Source of the DNA: Muribaculaceae bacterium
Lineage (GTDB): Bacteria > Bacteroidota > Bacteroidia > Bacteroidales > Muribaculaceae
NCBI GenBank assembly: GCA_022510385.1
Contig: JAFLTQ010000014.1
Coordinates: 1 to 64,000 of the forward strand
Length of the DNA stretch: 64,000 nt
Reading direction: 5' to 3'
The notes below the pieces were generated by a model. It was not told where the DNA came from. It saw only the letters and a program-made list of their open reading frames with translations, and ran no database searches. The position numbers were made by a program, and so were the translations under genes. This document shows positions 49,057 to 60,900 of the stretch, piece by piece; the first letter of the stretch is position 1; every line of letters starts with the position of its first letter.

Positions 49057-51579
49057 ATGAATTTAAGAGTTCTTACGGGTTCCATTATTGTGTCCCTTCC
49101 ATGCTTATTATTCGCTAAAGGCAATATCAGCGGTAAAGTATTTAATAAATCCACCGGAGAACCGATGGATTTTGTTACGGTTCAACTATTGGATGCAAAA
49201 GGGAAACCTCTTGCAATAGGCACCGCCACCGACCTCGACGGCAGTTTTGTGCTCCAAAATGTCAATGATGGCAATTACATCGTCAAATTCTCCAATATTG
49301 GTAGTGTCGAACAGGAACGGCCTGTTCAAGTTTCCGGAGCTAATATTGTGCTTGATGATGTTCGTCTGGCAGATGATGCCAAAGTGTTGCAGGAAGTTGT
49401 GGTCGAAGGAATCAAAAGCCAAATGCGTTTTGAACTTGATAAAAAAGTGTTTCAAGTTGATGCAAATCTCACGGTAGCCGGAACTTCTGCATCCGAGCTC
49501 CTCGAATCCATACCCTCTGTAGAAGTAGACCAAGATGGTGAGGTTTCCTTAAGAGGAAATTCTTCTGTCACAATTTGGATAAATGGTAAAGAATCAGGTC
49601 TCACTGCCGACAATCGGGCTCAAATACTTGAACAAATTCCGGCAGAGACAATCGACAGGGTTGAAGTAATCACAAATCCATCAGCGAAGTATAGCCCTGA
49701 AGGGACAGCAGGAATTATAAATATTATTCTGAAAAAAGATCGCAGAGCCGGCTATTTCGGAAGCGCTGAAATCAGTGGAAACTCTCGTGGAGGAGGAAAT
49801 GTAGGCTTCAACATCAACTATAATCATTCCAAAGTGGATGCCTTCGCCGGAGTGGGGTTCCGTATGAGAAGGAACAAAGGAGGATCTCTGATGGACAGAA
49901 CTTATGATAAAGGCTATGAATTTGCTCCGGGCCAATTCTATGATGAGGAATATTACACCAATTCTAACGGCCAAAGCCCCAGCCAAGGGAACAATGTCTT
50001 TCTACGCTTGGGAGCCTCCTATCATATCACCGACTTTGACGACATAAGTCTCAGTGGGTTCGGAATGATAGGACATAATAAAAGCAGATCTATCACCGAT
50101 TATACATCTAATCTACCAGAAAATTGGATTTCTAACCTTAATACTTCAAGAAGAAAAGGGGATATGAGAGGCACTCATGTCGAACTTGGATACACTCATA
50201 AATGGACTGATACAAATATTCTTGATATAAACGGATCTTTTAATTATTGGGGAGGTCCCAACAATAATTCATATTTCCAGGAACAGGTCTACGATTATCC
50301 GTACCCCGATTATACCTATTATGACCCTGCTGACGATTTATACTATAACGATGTCTATCAGGAACAGAGCATGAATATGGGTATGAAAAGCTGGGAAGTG
50401 AAAGTGGATTACACTAATCAACTGTCAAAATGGCTCAAATTGGAAACCGGTTATAAAGGGAATTTCGCCAAAGAGAACTCCCCTACCGACACTTATACCG
50501 GCACTTCCAAAGAGGATTTGAAGCAGAATGAATTGCTTTATAATCGTTTCATCTATCGCAATGACATTAATGCCGTATATGCCACTTTAGGAGGAACTGT
50601 TAAAAGTTTCAGCTTTTCTGCAGGCCTTAGAGGCGAACAATGGACGGTGCATACAAAATCATTAGGATTTGGACAAAAAGAGGAAGATACAAAATGGTAT
50701 AAAAAGAATAATTTTGCGCTTTTCCCTTCCCTCTTCCTTTCTCTCTCTCTTCCATACGAAAATGAATTGCAAGTTAACTATACACGTCGTTTGAGAAGAC
50801 CTTGGGGAGGCCAGCTGAACTCTTTCCATGATATCTCCGACCCGGCTAATATATCTTATGGTAATCCGGAATTGCAACCTCAATATTCCAATTCCTATGA
50901 GCTGAATTATCTTAAAAGTTGGACCTGGCATATGATAAGCCTTTCTGCTTATTTACGCACAACTTCAAATATGACCAACAGGGTTAGTTTCCTTGATGGA
51001 GATGTGATGTATTCAACTTGGGCTAATGTTGCCGACGAAACTAATTCCGGCTGTGAAATTGTAGTTAAAAATAATTTCTTCAGGGTTTTAGACCTAACTA
51101 CGACAGTTAACCTCTACAACAACCATATCAGCGCATGGAAATATAATTTTGAAGCTGAATCCGGCAATATCATACCTCTTTCAGGCGATAAGCAAGACAG
51201 TTTTGCCTGGAGTATTCGTGCAATGGCCGGCGTTAAGCTCCCATGGACTCTATCATTCCAAGCCAATGGAGGTTATAATTCCAGAATGTTGACGGCTCAA
51301 GGTTCACGCGAAGGAGGATGGAGTGTTGATGTTGGTTTAAGAAAGAATCTCGGAAACTGGTCATTCTCTGTGAATTGTCGTGACCTGTTTGATTCAAGAA
51401 GATTTAAAAGCACTACTAATGGTCCCGGTTATTCTCAATATTCCGAACGCTGGAGAGGTGGCCGCACCGTCAGGCTTACTGTTAAGTTTTCTTTCGGAAA
51501 TATGGGTAATAAGAAAGGGAATCGTGATGAAGGAGAACCCATGGATGGTTCCGGATATGGTTCAGACATGGATATGTAA
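49057..51579 (+). CDS. TonB-dependent receptor (outer membrane beta-barrel family)
   Basis: Carboxypeptidase-like N-domain, plug (LLESIPSVEVDQDGEVSLRGNSSVTIWINGK), C-terminal barrel. Confidence 0.92.
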   Translation: MNLRVLTGSIIVSLPCLLFAKGNISGKVFNKSTGEPMDFVTVQLLDAKGKPLAIGTATDLDGSFVLQNVNDGNYIVKFSNIGSVEQERPVQVSGANIVLDDVRLADDAKVLQEVVVEGIKSQMRFELDKKVFQVDANLTVAGTSASELLESIPSVEVDQDGEVSLRGNSSVTIWINGKESGLTADNRAQILEQIPAETIDRVEVITNPSAKYSPEGTAGIINIILKKDRRAGYFGSAEISGNSRGGGNVGFNINYNHSKVDAFAGVGFRMRRNKGGSLMDRTYDKGYEFAPGQFYDEEYYTNSNGQSPSQGNNVFLRLGASYHITDFDDISLSGFGMIGHNKSRSITDYTSNLPENWISNLNTSRRKGDMRGTHVELGYTHKWTDTNILDINGSFNYWGGPNNNSYFQEQVYDYPYPDYTYYDPADDLYYNDVYQEQSMNMGMKSWEVKVDYTNQLSKWLKLETGYKGNFAKENSPTDTYTGTSKEDLKQNELLYNRFIYRNDINAVYATLGGTVKSFSFSAGLRGEQWTVHTKSLGFGQKEEDTKWYKKNNFALFPSLFLSLSLPYENELQVNYTRRLRRPWGGQLNSFHDISDPANISYGNPELQPQYSNSYELNYLKSWTWHMISLSAYLRTTSNMTNRVSFLDGDVMYSTWANVADETNSGCEIVVKNNFFRVLDLTTTVNLYNNHISAWKYNFEAESGNIIPLSGDKQDSFAWSIRAMAGVKLPWTLSFQANGGYNSRMLTAQGSREGGWSVDVGLRKNLGNWSFSVNCRDLFDSRRFKSTTNGPGYSQYSERWRGGRTVRLTVKFSFGNMGNKKGNRDEGEPMDGSGYGSDMDM

Positions 51580-51591
51580 GACCTCAATAAT

Positions 51592-53364
51592 TTAACAAGC
51601 ACAGACACCCATTTCGCATTTCTTGCAATCAAACTCGAGGAGGAATCTTCCTCCGGAGTAGTCTAAATAGAGAGGGAATCTCAGGTTTCGGGAATTCCCT
51701 TTTTCTTTTTTACACATTCCCAATTCCCGAAGAATGCAATGGCGTGTAGTCATAACTCTTTTCCCCTTTCCAACTTCCCTTGTTGTTTCCAAGGCGGGTT
51801 CTATCTTTTCCACACCATGATCCTTATAGAACTTCATTGCAAGCTTATTAGCCACATTGTCCCTATAATCCAATTCTTTACTAAAATATAAGACTTCATG
51901 ATTCTCCCTCTTTCTATATTCAAAAGGATAGGTGGCTTTATTAGTTTTGTCGAGCAAATTTATCAACTTTCGCCTCAACGCCGTCAACTCTGAAATTCTA
52001 TAAAATCTTGTTGAGTCGATATTATTGCTGAATCCTGTGAGAAAATAGGAAGTATTGCCTAATCTTTCGAATACATCTTTATAGTCCATCTTTTTCCGGG
52101 ATTCCTCGAAAGGCAAATCCAACGGCAATATCACCTCGACCTCTCTCTCATCTTTAGCACTGATTCTGTTATTTTCCAGCTCTATGGCCAATCCGATTTT
52201 TCTTTCTCCCCTTTCTGCTGCCATCAGTTTTTCCCACTTCACATCAAAAGTACGAAAGAGCTTGCTATTTGAAGGGATATCTATTTTACGAGCCGGTATT
52301 ATTTTATTTCCAACTATACCATTTATATTAACTCCCTGAAAATTTCCATCCCTGTCAAAAAAACTGATACCATCACCGTTATTTAATTGACTCACGGATT
52401 TTATTTCTTCTCCTAGGCTTTTGGGAGTATCCATAGAAGTGATTTTTCGTGGTTTGCGATCTTCAAGAAAATAAGGTGTGAAACCACGGTTAAAACTTTT
52501 ATCCGCTTGAGGTTCAAAATTTTTCCTCACTTCTCCAAAGGAACTTCTCTTAAATTGTTGTGGATTCTTACTAATAATCGAATTAAGACGAAGATTATAA
52601 AGGGATGTTATATTCTTTACATAGGCTAAGTCTTTCAAACGTCCTTCAATCTTAAAAGAAGAAACCCCGGCATCGATAAGGGCTTCAAGATTATGAGATG
52701 CATTGAAGTCCTTTAATGAAAGAAGATGTTTGTTTTTGCAAATCAGATTGCCATCGGCGTCTCTAAGATCGAAAGGTAGCCTGCAAATTTGAGCACACTC
52801 CCCACGGTTGGCACTCCTTTTAGTGACAGCATAACTTGCATGACATCTGCCTGAATAACAGACACACAAGGCACCATGCACAAAAGTTTCAACCGGAATT
52901 GTAACCTCCGAAGTTATTCTCTTTATTTCTTCAAGAGTCAGTTCTCTGGCTAAAACTAATTGCGAGAATCCAACCTCCTGCAGAAATCTCGCCTTTTCGG
53001 GAGTCCGTATGTCACATTGAGTGCTTGCATGAAGAGCGATTGGTGGTATTTTCATTCTTAAGATACCCATATCCTGCACGATCAACGCATCAACCCCGGC
53101 ATGATAAAGATCACGACATAAGGTCTCCACCTCCCTTATTTCATTATCATAAATGATAGTATTGACAGTTGCATAGACTTTTGCACGGTACCTATGGGCA
53201 AAATCCACCACCCTCTCTATATCTTCTATGGAATTGGAAGCAGATTTTCGTGCTCCATGACTCGGAGGTCCGATATAGACGGCATCTGCTCCATGCAAAA
53301 TAGCATCTATCGCAATCTCTGCATTAGCCGCCGGCGAAAGCAACTCAAGCGTTCTAACTTTCAT
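51592..53364 (-). CDS. Peptidase U32 family protein
   Basis: [48 protein letters not shown]. Confidence 0.92.
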   Translation of the reverse strand: MKVRTLELLSPAANAEIAIDAILHGADAVYIGPPSHGARKSASNSIEDIERVVDFAHRYRAKVYATVNTIIYDNEIREVETLCRDLYHAGVDALIVQDMGILRMKIPPIALHASTQCDIRTPEKARFLQEVGFSQLVLARELTLEEIKRITSEVTIPVETFVHGALCVCYSGRCHASYAVTKRSANRGECAQICRLPFDLRDADGNLICKNKHLLSLKDFNASHNLEALIDAGVSSFKIEGRLKDLAYVKNITSLYNLRLNSIISKNPQQFKRSSFGEVRKNFEPQADKSFNRGFTPYFLEDRKPRKITSMDTPKSLGEEIKSVSQLNNGDGISFFDRDGNFQGVNINGIVGNKIIPARKIDIPSNSKLFRTFDVKWEKLMAAERGERKIGLAIELENNRISAKDEREVEVILPLDLPFEESRKKMDYKDVFERLGNTSYFLTGFSNNIDSTRFYRISELTALRRKLINLLDKTNKATYPFEYRKRENHEVLYFSKELDYRDNVANKLAMKFYKDHGVEKIEPALETTREVGKGKRVMTTRHCILRELGMCKKEKGNSRNLRFPLYLDYSGGRFLLEFDCKKCEMGVCAC

Positions 53365-53813
53365 CGCTTCAAAAATCTATCCATGTTGCGCTTATCTTCT
53401 CGCTCTTTGATGGTTTGCCGCTTATCATACTGTTTCTTACCCTTACCTATTCCTATGACGAGCTTGGCATAACCTTTATCATTTATAAAGATTCGGATAG
53501 GTACTATGGTAAATCCCGGTTCATCAGCTGCCTTGGCTATCTTTGCTATCTCTTTTCGATGCAATAAAAGCTTCCTGTCTCTTCTCACGACATGGTTATT
53601 ATAGCTCCCATAAAAATATTCCGAGATATGCATTCCTTTTACCCACACTTCGCCGTTTTCCACTATACAATAACTGTCAGTCAGACTTGCCTTTCCATCA
53701 CGGATTGATTTAATCTCAGTACCCGTCAAGACAATTCCGGCTGTGTAGGTGTCACCTATCTCATAATTAAAATAGGCTTTCTTATTTTTTATGTTAACTT
53801 GCTGAGCTTTCAT
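53361..53813 (-). CDS. smpB: SsrA-binding protein
   Basis: [40 protein letters not shown]. Confidence 0.96.
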   Translation of the reverse strand: MKAQQVNIKNKKAYFNYEIGDTYTAGIVLTGTEIKSIRDGKASLTDSYCIVENGEVWVKGMHISEYFYGSYNNHVVRRDRKLLLHRKEIAKIAKAADEPGFTIVPIRIFINDKGYAKLVIGIGKGKKQYDKRQTIKEREDKRNMDRFLKR

Positions 53814-53830
53814 TCCATCTATTCATTTAA

Positions 53831-54529
53831 TCACAAGGGCATCAAGGCATTTAAAACCCATTCTATAATCAATGGCATCCCTATAACACCGGCAACAGCG
53901 TATAGATAAAATTTCCATTCCCTATGCTCCTCAAATTTGAAAAATCTAACTCCCTTAAACATTAAATACATTGTCCAAATCGGCAGAAAAAACAATATCG
54001 GCCATAACATTGGCAATAAATCTTTTAGAACGGAAAAGAGGGTTATTGTAGTCAGTGCTACTATAAAATATGATTTTCCATAATCACAATCGAACTTCTT
54101 CGTCATCTCTGCAGGCAATAGCAATTCCATCATCTTTATGATGCAAAAATAACCGAAGAAAAAAGCCACAAAAGCTATCACCGCCTCTGTTATCACTTGA
54201 GTAAGATTGACGTCTACTGCATATATATAATCGGCAAACTTGCTCAATGCCAACAATGCCAACAATGGATAGAAGGCATTAGCTTGAAGGGTTTCGGGCT
54301 TTATTCCGCTTCTCCGAAGCATTTTCCACCCCTCTACAGGACTAAACATTATTCTGACCACCAAGAGGAATGGAATAATTTTCTTGGCGGGCATCTCCTC
54401 TTGTTCATCATTCTCTTCTTGCGAATCTTCTTCGTCGTAGACAGCAAAATTTCTCGGAGATGAATCTTCCGGCCCCTCATCTCCGGGAGTTTCATAGAGG
54501 TATAAATTATCTTTTTCTTCTAAATTCAT
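53831..54529 (-). CDS. YIP1 family / hypothetical membrane protein
   Basis: 232 aa, acidic N-terminus, several TM segments. Confidence 0.6.
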   Translation of the reverse strand: MNLEEKDNLYLYETPGDEGPEDSSPRNFAVYDEEDSQEENDEQEEMPAKKIIPFLLVVRIMFSPVEGWKMLRRSGIKPETLQANAFYPLLALLALSKFADYIYAVDVNLTQVITEAVIAFVAFFFGYFCIIKMMELLLPAEMTKKFDCDYGKSYFIVALTTITLFSVLKDLLPMLWPILFFLPIWTMYLMFKGVRFFKFEEHREWKFYLYAVAGVIGMPLIIEWVLNALMPL

Positions 54530-55085
54530 TATAGGATCAGGATTGTTTATTGTTCTTAATTTATTTATGTGTTTTTAATTTCTTTGAATAATAATATATG
54601 ATATCAGTCCATTTGTAATTTTTAGAGCGAAATATTTTGCCAATAATATAATTCAAAATTATTAAAAATAAGATAATACAGCAATACCCTGATACATATA
54701 AAAAAAAATTGGGTGTCGTCGCGACAACCAATCTTTAATTAACCTTAAAATCTAATACCATGAAAAACTCAATGCAAAAGTACAAAAATATTTTTAAAAC
54801 TATGCTATATAACATATAAAAATGCGCCATCTTAATATTATTTAACTTTTATAATTCATATGTCGCAGTGATTTATGTTTATTTAACATTCCTTTGGTTT
54901 GTTCTTTTTTTGTAATTTTGCATTTATACTCTATGAATTTTTCCTTTTGAATAGAGGGTAAGAAATGTGATTATCAGTTAACAGAAAATGGGAGAAACTT
55001 TCCCGAAGTTTTCATATAAAAATCGGGGATTGGGTATTTCTTTTAATGATAATCATTTATAATTTAGCTTTCAAGAAAAAAATAT

Positions 55086-56042
55086 ATGAACGGCAAGCTT
55101 AAAGGGAATTTGATGATGTTTGTGGCCAAAACATTTTCCGGCCTCAATCAGAATGCCCTACGCTATTTGCTTCCGAACTGGATGAGTGCGCCGACCGGAG
55201 TGTTGCTCCGTCTTGGGTTTGGCTCTATATTCTTTGCAATTTTTGAATTGTTTGTAAGAAAGAAATATCCGTTGCCAACGTGGAAGGAGGCTACTATCCT
55301 GCTTTTTGCCGGTCTTATTTTAGTTTTCGGTTACATGTGGGCACTCCTTGAGGGTTTATCATTCACCACTCCCATTTCTTCTTCCATTTTTATAAGCCTG
55401 CAACCGGTTTTTGTCTTTATTATCTGCTTGATCATCAAGACAGAAAAATCCACGTGGAAGAAAATCATAGGGATGCTTCTCGGGTTTGGAGGGGCCCTTC
55501 TCTGCGTATTGACTCAACATTCCAGCGAAGTGGCATCCGATCCTTTTAAGGGTAACATGTTTTGTCTGCTTGGTGCTTTACTATTTTCATGCTACCTGGT
55601 TACTGAGAAACGTTATATCCCCAAATATGGCAGCGCAATGGTATCTTTCCTCACATTCTTCGGAGGTGCAGTCGGCGCGGCAATACTTTTAATTTTTTAC
55701 GGCTGGGATGCGGAAGTGTTTCACAAATCTTTTTTTAGCACTCCATTCCTGGTGCTTCTTTTCGTCTTGATATTTCCGACATCAATAAGCTATCTCCTTC
55801 AAGATTTTTCCTTGAAACTTTTGAGTGCAACAGTAGTGGCGCTCTATAGCGACCTCATATTGATTGTATCTGCAATTGCAAGTTATATTATCGGTCAAGA
55901 TAAATTTTCATGGTGGCAGATTTTAGCTATTCTCCTTATGCTTGTATCCGTTTATCTTGTGGAATCTTCAGAATCCGCTAATTCGCCGGTAATCAATAAA
56001 GCATCAGACGTCAATAATGCATCCGGGGACAATAAAGAGTAA
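55086..56042 (+). CDS. EamA/DMT family transporter
   Basis: 318 aa, ten TM-like segments, two EamA repeats. Confidence 0.9.
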   Translation: MNGKLKGNLMMFVAKTFSGLNQNALRYLLPNWMSAPTGVLLRLGFGSIFFAIFELFVRKKYPLPTWKEATILLFAGLILVFGYMWALLEGLSFTTPISSSIFISLQPVFVFIICLIIKTEKSTWKKIIGMLLGFGGALLCVLTQHSSEVASDPFKGNMFCLLGALLFSCYLVTEKRYIPKYGSAMVSFLTFFGGAVGAAILLIFYGWDAEVFHKSFFSTPFLVLLFVLIFPTSISYLLQDFSLKLLSATVVALYSDLILIVSAIASYIIGQDKFSWWQILAILLMLVSVYLVESSESANSPVINKASDVNNASGDNKE

Positions 56043-56083
56043 GGGTGTCTTTAAGAATTTTATTATGAAATAAGGGGAAACTT

Positions 56084-56758
56084 CTAATTTATAGATTTCT
56101 TGGTTTTATCCCTTTTACCTTTCTTCTGAGATTTGAAAGTTTTGCAAAACTCGGCTATTCCACAATTTACACAATCCGGATTGCGTGACTTACATACGTA
56201 TCTTCCATGGAGAATCAGCCAGTGATGGGCAGTCGAAACAATATGCTCCGGTATATATTTCACTAATGTTTTTTCAGTGGCATAAGGCGTCTTTGAATTA
56301 TCTGTGAGGCCTAATCTATTGCTCACTCTGAAAACATGGGTATCTACTGCCATTGCCGATTTATTCCATACGACGGCCAACATCACATTAGCAGTTTTCC
56401 TTCCCACTCCGGGCAGTTTCATCAGATTGTCAATATCCGATGGCATCTCTCCTCCGAATTCATCTACTAAAATTTTGGCAGCTTTGATCAGATGACGTGT
56501 TTTGTTGTTCGGGAAGGTGACACTTTTAATAAAAGAATAGACATCTTCCTCCGATGCAACAGCCAGGGATGCAGGATCCGGAAAGGCCTCAAATAATGCC
56601 GGAGAAACCATATTGACACGTTTGTCGGTGCACTGAGCCGACAATATCACTGCCAAAAGCAGATGGAAAGGAGAATCATACTCAAGCTCTGTTTTGGGAG
56701 ATGGCATTGTCTCCGAAAACCACTTGATGATATTGTCATATCTTTCCTTTCGTGTCAT
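56084..56758 (-). CDS. nth: Endonuclease III
   Basis: HhH-GPD (LPGVGRKTANVMLAVVWNKSAMAVDTHVFRVSNRLGL), C-x6-C-x2-C-x5-C cluster. Confidence 0.96.
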   Translation of the reverse strand: MTRKERYDNIIKWFSETMPSPKTELEYDSPFHLLLAVILSAQCTDKRVNMVSPALFEAFPDPASLAVASEEDVYSFIKSVTFPNNKTRHLIKAAKILVDEFGGEMPSDIDNLMKLPGVGRKTANVMLAVVWNKSAMAVDTHVFRVSNRLGLTDNSKTPYATEKTLVKYIPEHIVSTAHHWLILHGRYVCKSRNPDCVNCGIAEFCKTFKSQKKGKRDKTKKSIN

Positions 56759-56802
56759 GATTAACGTGTCATTTTATTTTGGTATGATTTAAGCTTCACG
56801 AT

Positions 56803-57828
56803 TTATCGTGCTGACTCAAATTCTGCAAGAAACCTTACATCATTCTCACTGAACATTCTGAGGTCTTTTACTTTATATTTAAGATTAGTGATGCGTTCGA
56901 TACCTAATCCGAAGGCATACCCTGAATAGATTTCAGGATCGATACCACACGACTTCAATACATTCGGATCGACCATACCGCACCCTAAAATTTCAACCCA
57001 GCCGGTTTCCTTACAGAAAGCACAACCTTTCCCACCGCAAATATCACAGCTGATATCCATTTCTGCAGAGGGTTCTGTAAATGGGAAATAAGATGGCCTT
57101 AGACGTATTTTTGTTTCGGGACCAAACATTTGACGCGCAAAATTGAGCAACACCTGCTTCAAATCAGCGAATGAAACATTTTTATCGATATATAATCCCT
57201 CTATCTGATGGAAGAAGCAATGGGCCCTTGCTGAAATAGCCTCATTTCTATAGACCCTCCCCGGACATACAATACGGATAGGGGGCTCAGTTTTTTCCAT
57301 AGTTCTGGTTTGAACCGAAGATGTGTGAGTGCGCAGCAAGACATCCACCGGATTTCTTGCTATAAAAAATGTATCTTGCATATCACGTGCAGGATGATCT
57401 GCTGCAAAATTTAAAGATGAGAATACGTGCCAGTCGTCTTCTATTTCCGGACCCTCGGCCACTGAAAAGCCCATGTCTGAGAAAATCCTGATAATATCGT
57501 TTCTGACTATTGATATAGGATGACGACTCCCTGTAGCGATAGGGGTTGCACTCCGAGTCAGATCTATTGACTTTAGTTCAGGATTCGATGCATTCCCTAC
57601 ATTATCTTTCAAAGAGTTGTATCTCTCAGTGACGTAAATTTTCAATTGATTGAGTTTCTGTCCTAATTCCCTCTTCTGTTCGGCCGGAACGTTCCGGAAC
57701 TCCTCCATTAAGGAAGAGAGGACACCTTTCTTGCTCAAATATTTAAGACGGAAATCCTCGACTTGTGCCAAAGAATCTGCTATAGCTGACTCCACCTCTT
57801 TATAGGCTGCTTCAATTCTATCTAACAT
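56803..57828 (-). CDS. pheS: Phenylalanine--tRNA ligase alpha subunit
   Basis: RHPISIVRNDIIRIFSDMGF, LLRTHTSSVQTRTM, FPFTEPSAEMD; start 57828 preferred. Confidence 0.95.
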   Translation of the reverse strand: MLDRIEAAYKEVESAIADSLAQVEDFRLKYLSKKGVLSSLMEEFRNVPAEQKRELGQKLNQLKIYVTERYNSLKDNVGNASNPELKSIDLTRSATPIATGSRHPISIVRNDIIRIFSDMGFSVAEGPEIEDDWHVFSSLNFAADHPARDMQDTFFIARNPVDVLLRTHTSSVQTRTMEKTEPPIRIVCPGRVYRNEAISARAHCFFHQIEGLYIDKNVSFADLKQVLLNFARQMFGPETKIRLRPSYFPFTEPSAEMDISCDICGGKGCAFCKETGWVEILGCGMVDPNVLKSCGIDPEIYSGYAFGLGIERITNLKYKVKDLRMFSENDVRFLAEFESAR

Positions 57829-57884
57829 CACTTTTTTATCTTTATAAGAAACAATAAGCAAATTTACTGATTTTTTTATAAAAA

Positions 57885-57917
57885 AAGAGAGCCAAGGAAT
57901 AATTCCGGGCTCTCTCT
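57885..57917 (-). terminator. rpoC terminator
   Basis: AGAGAGCC/GGCTCTCT stem with T-run on minus strand. Confidence 0.75.
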
Positions 57918-57935
57918 TATAATATTAGGGGTTAA

Positions 57936-60900
57936 TTATGATTCAACCACTTCTTCATCTATGATGACTTCTTCCGGATTTTCAAGAAGCTGAAGCGCAG
58001 CATATTCATCTTTATTTGCAACAACAAGACGATTATACTCTCTCAAGCCTGTACCTGCAGGAATCAGATGTCCGCAGATCACATTTTCTTTCATACCTTC
58101 AAGATTGTCGGTCTTGCCCTGAATTGCGGCTTCATTAAGAACTTTAGTTGTTTCCTGGAAAGAAGCTGCAGACATAAAGCTTGAAGTCTGAAGAGCGGCT
58201 CTCGTGATTCCCTGAAGAATCTGTTCAGAAGTTGCCGGAACTGCATCTCTAACCTCCATCAGCTGCAAGTCTTTGCGTTTCAAAGCTGAATTCTCATCAC
58301 GAAGCTTTCTCACGGTAATTATCTGGCCATTTTCATAGATAGATGAATCACCTTTATTTGTGATCACCTTCTTGCCCCAGATATTATCATTCTCTTCCAT
58401 GAATTCAACCTTATCAACAACCTGTTGTTCAAGGAATTTCGTATCACCCGGATCAAGAATATTAACTTTTCTCATCATCTGGCGAACTATCACCTCAAAG
58501 TGTTTGTCGTTGATTTTCACACCCTGCATACGATACACATCCTGCACTTCATTTACGATGTAATCTTGCACGGCTGTCGGACCCTTGATATTAAGGATGT
58601 CGGCAGGAGTGATAAGACCATCAGACAATGGTGTACCGGCCCGAACAAAGTCATTTTCCTGTACAAGAATCTGTTTTGACAGAGGTACAAGATAAGTCTT
58701 TACTTCTCCAAGTTTAGATGTTACCGTGATTTCGCGGTTACCTCTCTTAATCTTACCAAACTTAACCTCGCCATCGATTTCACTTACCACAGCAGGATTG
58801 CTCGGATTACGTGCTTCGAATAGCTCTGTTACTCGTGGCAGACCACCGGTGATGTCACCGGCACTTCCGGCTGAACGCGGGATCTTCACAAAGACCTCAC
58901 CCGGGGTCAACACATCGCCCTCATTAATCAGGAGATGGGCTCCCACCGGCAACGAATAGGTTCTCAATAAATTCCCGGCCTCATCAAAGAATTGAGCCGA
59001 CGGCACTTTTGCTCTATCTTTCGACTCTATGATTATCTTCTCGCTAAGGTTGGTTCCTTCATCGCTTTCTGTATGGAAAGTGATACCCTCTTCCATATTC
59101 TCGAAATGAACCTTACCGCCCTCTTCAGCTACAATCACTGCATTGAAGGGGTCCCATTCGCATATCATCTCTCCTACTTTCACCATATCTCCATCCTTGA
59201 AGTATAGTTTGGATCCATACGGTATATTAGCAGTAGTCAAAACGATACCTGATTTCGGTTCGATAATTCTCATTTCAGCAAGTCGACCGACAACAACATC
59301 CACATTATCTTTATTCTTGACAGTGCGGAGTTCATCGATTTCAAGTTTACCATCATAGCGTGAGGTTACATCCTTCACAGCAGCAACGTTGCTTGCAACA
59401 CCACCGACGTGGAATGTACGAAGGGTCAGCTGTGTACCGGGCTCTCCGATTGACTGGGCTGCGATAACGCCCACTGCCTCTCCCTTCTGAACCATCCTAT
59501 GGTTAGAAAGGTTACGTCCATAACACTTGGCACAAACACCTCTCTTTGACTCACATGTCAAGACTGAACGGATCTCAACAGATTCAATCGGTGATTTCTC
59601 TATCCTTTCTGCAAGAGCCTCAGTGATCTCTTCGCCGGCATGAACGATTACATCTTCCGGATTAAAAGGATCAACTATATCATGCACAGAAACCCTTCCG
59701 AGGATTCTTTCGCTTAAAGAAGCGACAACCTCTTCGTTATTCTTAATTTCTCTACATTCGAGACCACGCAATGTTCCGCAGTCTTCTTCAGTAATGATTA
59801 CGTCGTGTGCAACGTCAACAAGACGTCTTGTCAAATATCCGGCATCCGCTGTCTTCAATGCAGTGTCGGCAAGACCTTTACGTGCTCCGTGGGTTGAGAT
59901 AAAATACTCAAGCACCGAAAGACCCTCCTTAAAGTTTGCAAGAATCGGGTTTTCGATAATCTGACCACCTTCCGCTCCGGCTTTCTGAGGTTTCGCCATC
60001 AATCCACGCATACCTGAAAGCTGTCTGATCTGGTCTTTTGAACCACGGGCTCCTGAGTCAAGCATCATATAGACTGAATTGAAGCCTTGTTGGTCTTCTT
60101 CCATCTCTTTCATCAGGGTGTCGGCCACACGCTTATTTACATGTGTCCAGATATCAATCACCTGATTGTAACGGTCTTTATCACCGATGAGACCCATCTG
60201 ATAGTTGGCCAAAACTTCTTCAACCTGGGCATTTCCCTCTGCTACATATTCCTCTTTCTTATCCGGAATAATAACATCTCCAAGGTTGAACGACAATCCT
60301 CCACGGAACGCCATCTTGTATCCAAGATTCTTGATATCGTCAAGGAATTGTGCCGAACGGGTCACACCACAAGTTTTGATTACCTTACCGATGATGTTTC
60401 TTAAAGATTTCTTGGATATGATTTCATTTACATATCCTATTTCGTGGGGCACATACTGATTGAACAACACCCGACCCACTGATGTATCCTTAAGAAGTTT
60501 CTTATATGGTTTCCCCTCTTCATCAACATCGTCAACCAAAACGGTCACGGGCGCATGAAGAGTTACCTTTCCTTCGTTATAAGCTATTTCTGCCTCTTCG
60601 GGGCCGTAGAATACACTGCCTTCACCTTTATCTCCTTTACGAAGCTTAGTGATATAATAGAGACCTAAAACCATGTCTTGTGATGGCACAGTGATAGGTG
60701 CACCATTAGCGGGGTTAAGTATATTGTGGGCTCCAAGCATCAACATCTGGGCCTCAAGAATAGCCTCGTTGCCCAATGGCAAATGCACTGCCATCTGGTC
60801 ACCGTCGAAGTCAGCATTGAAAGCCGTACATGCCAAGGGATGCAACTGGATTGCCTTACCCTCTATCATCTTTGGTTGGAAAGCCTGAATACCAAGACGG

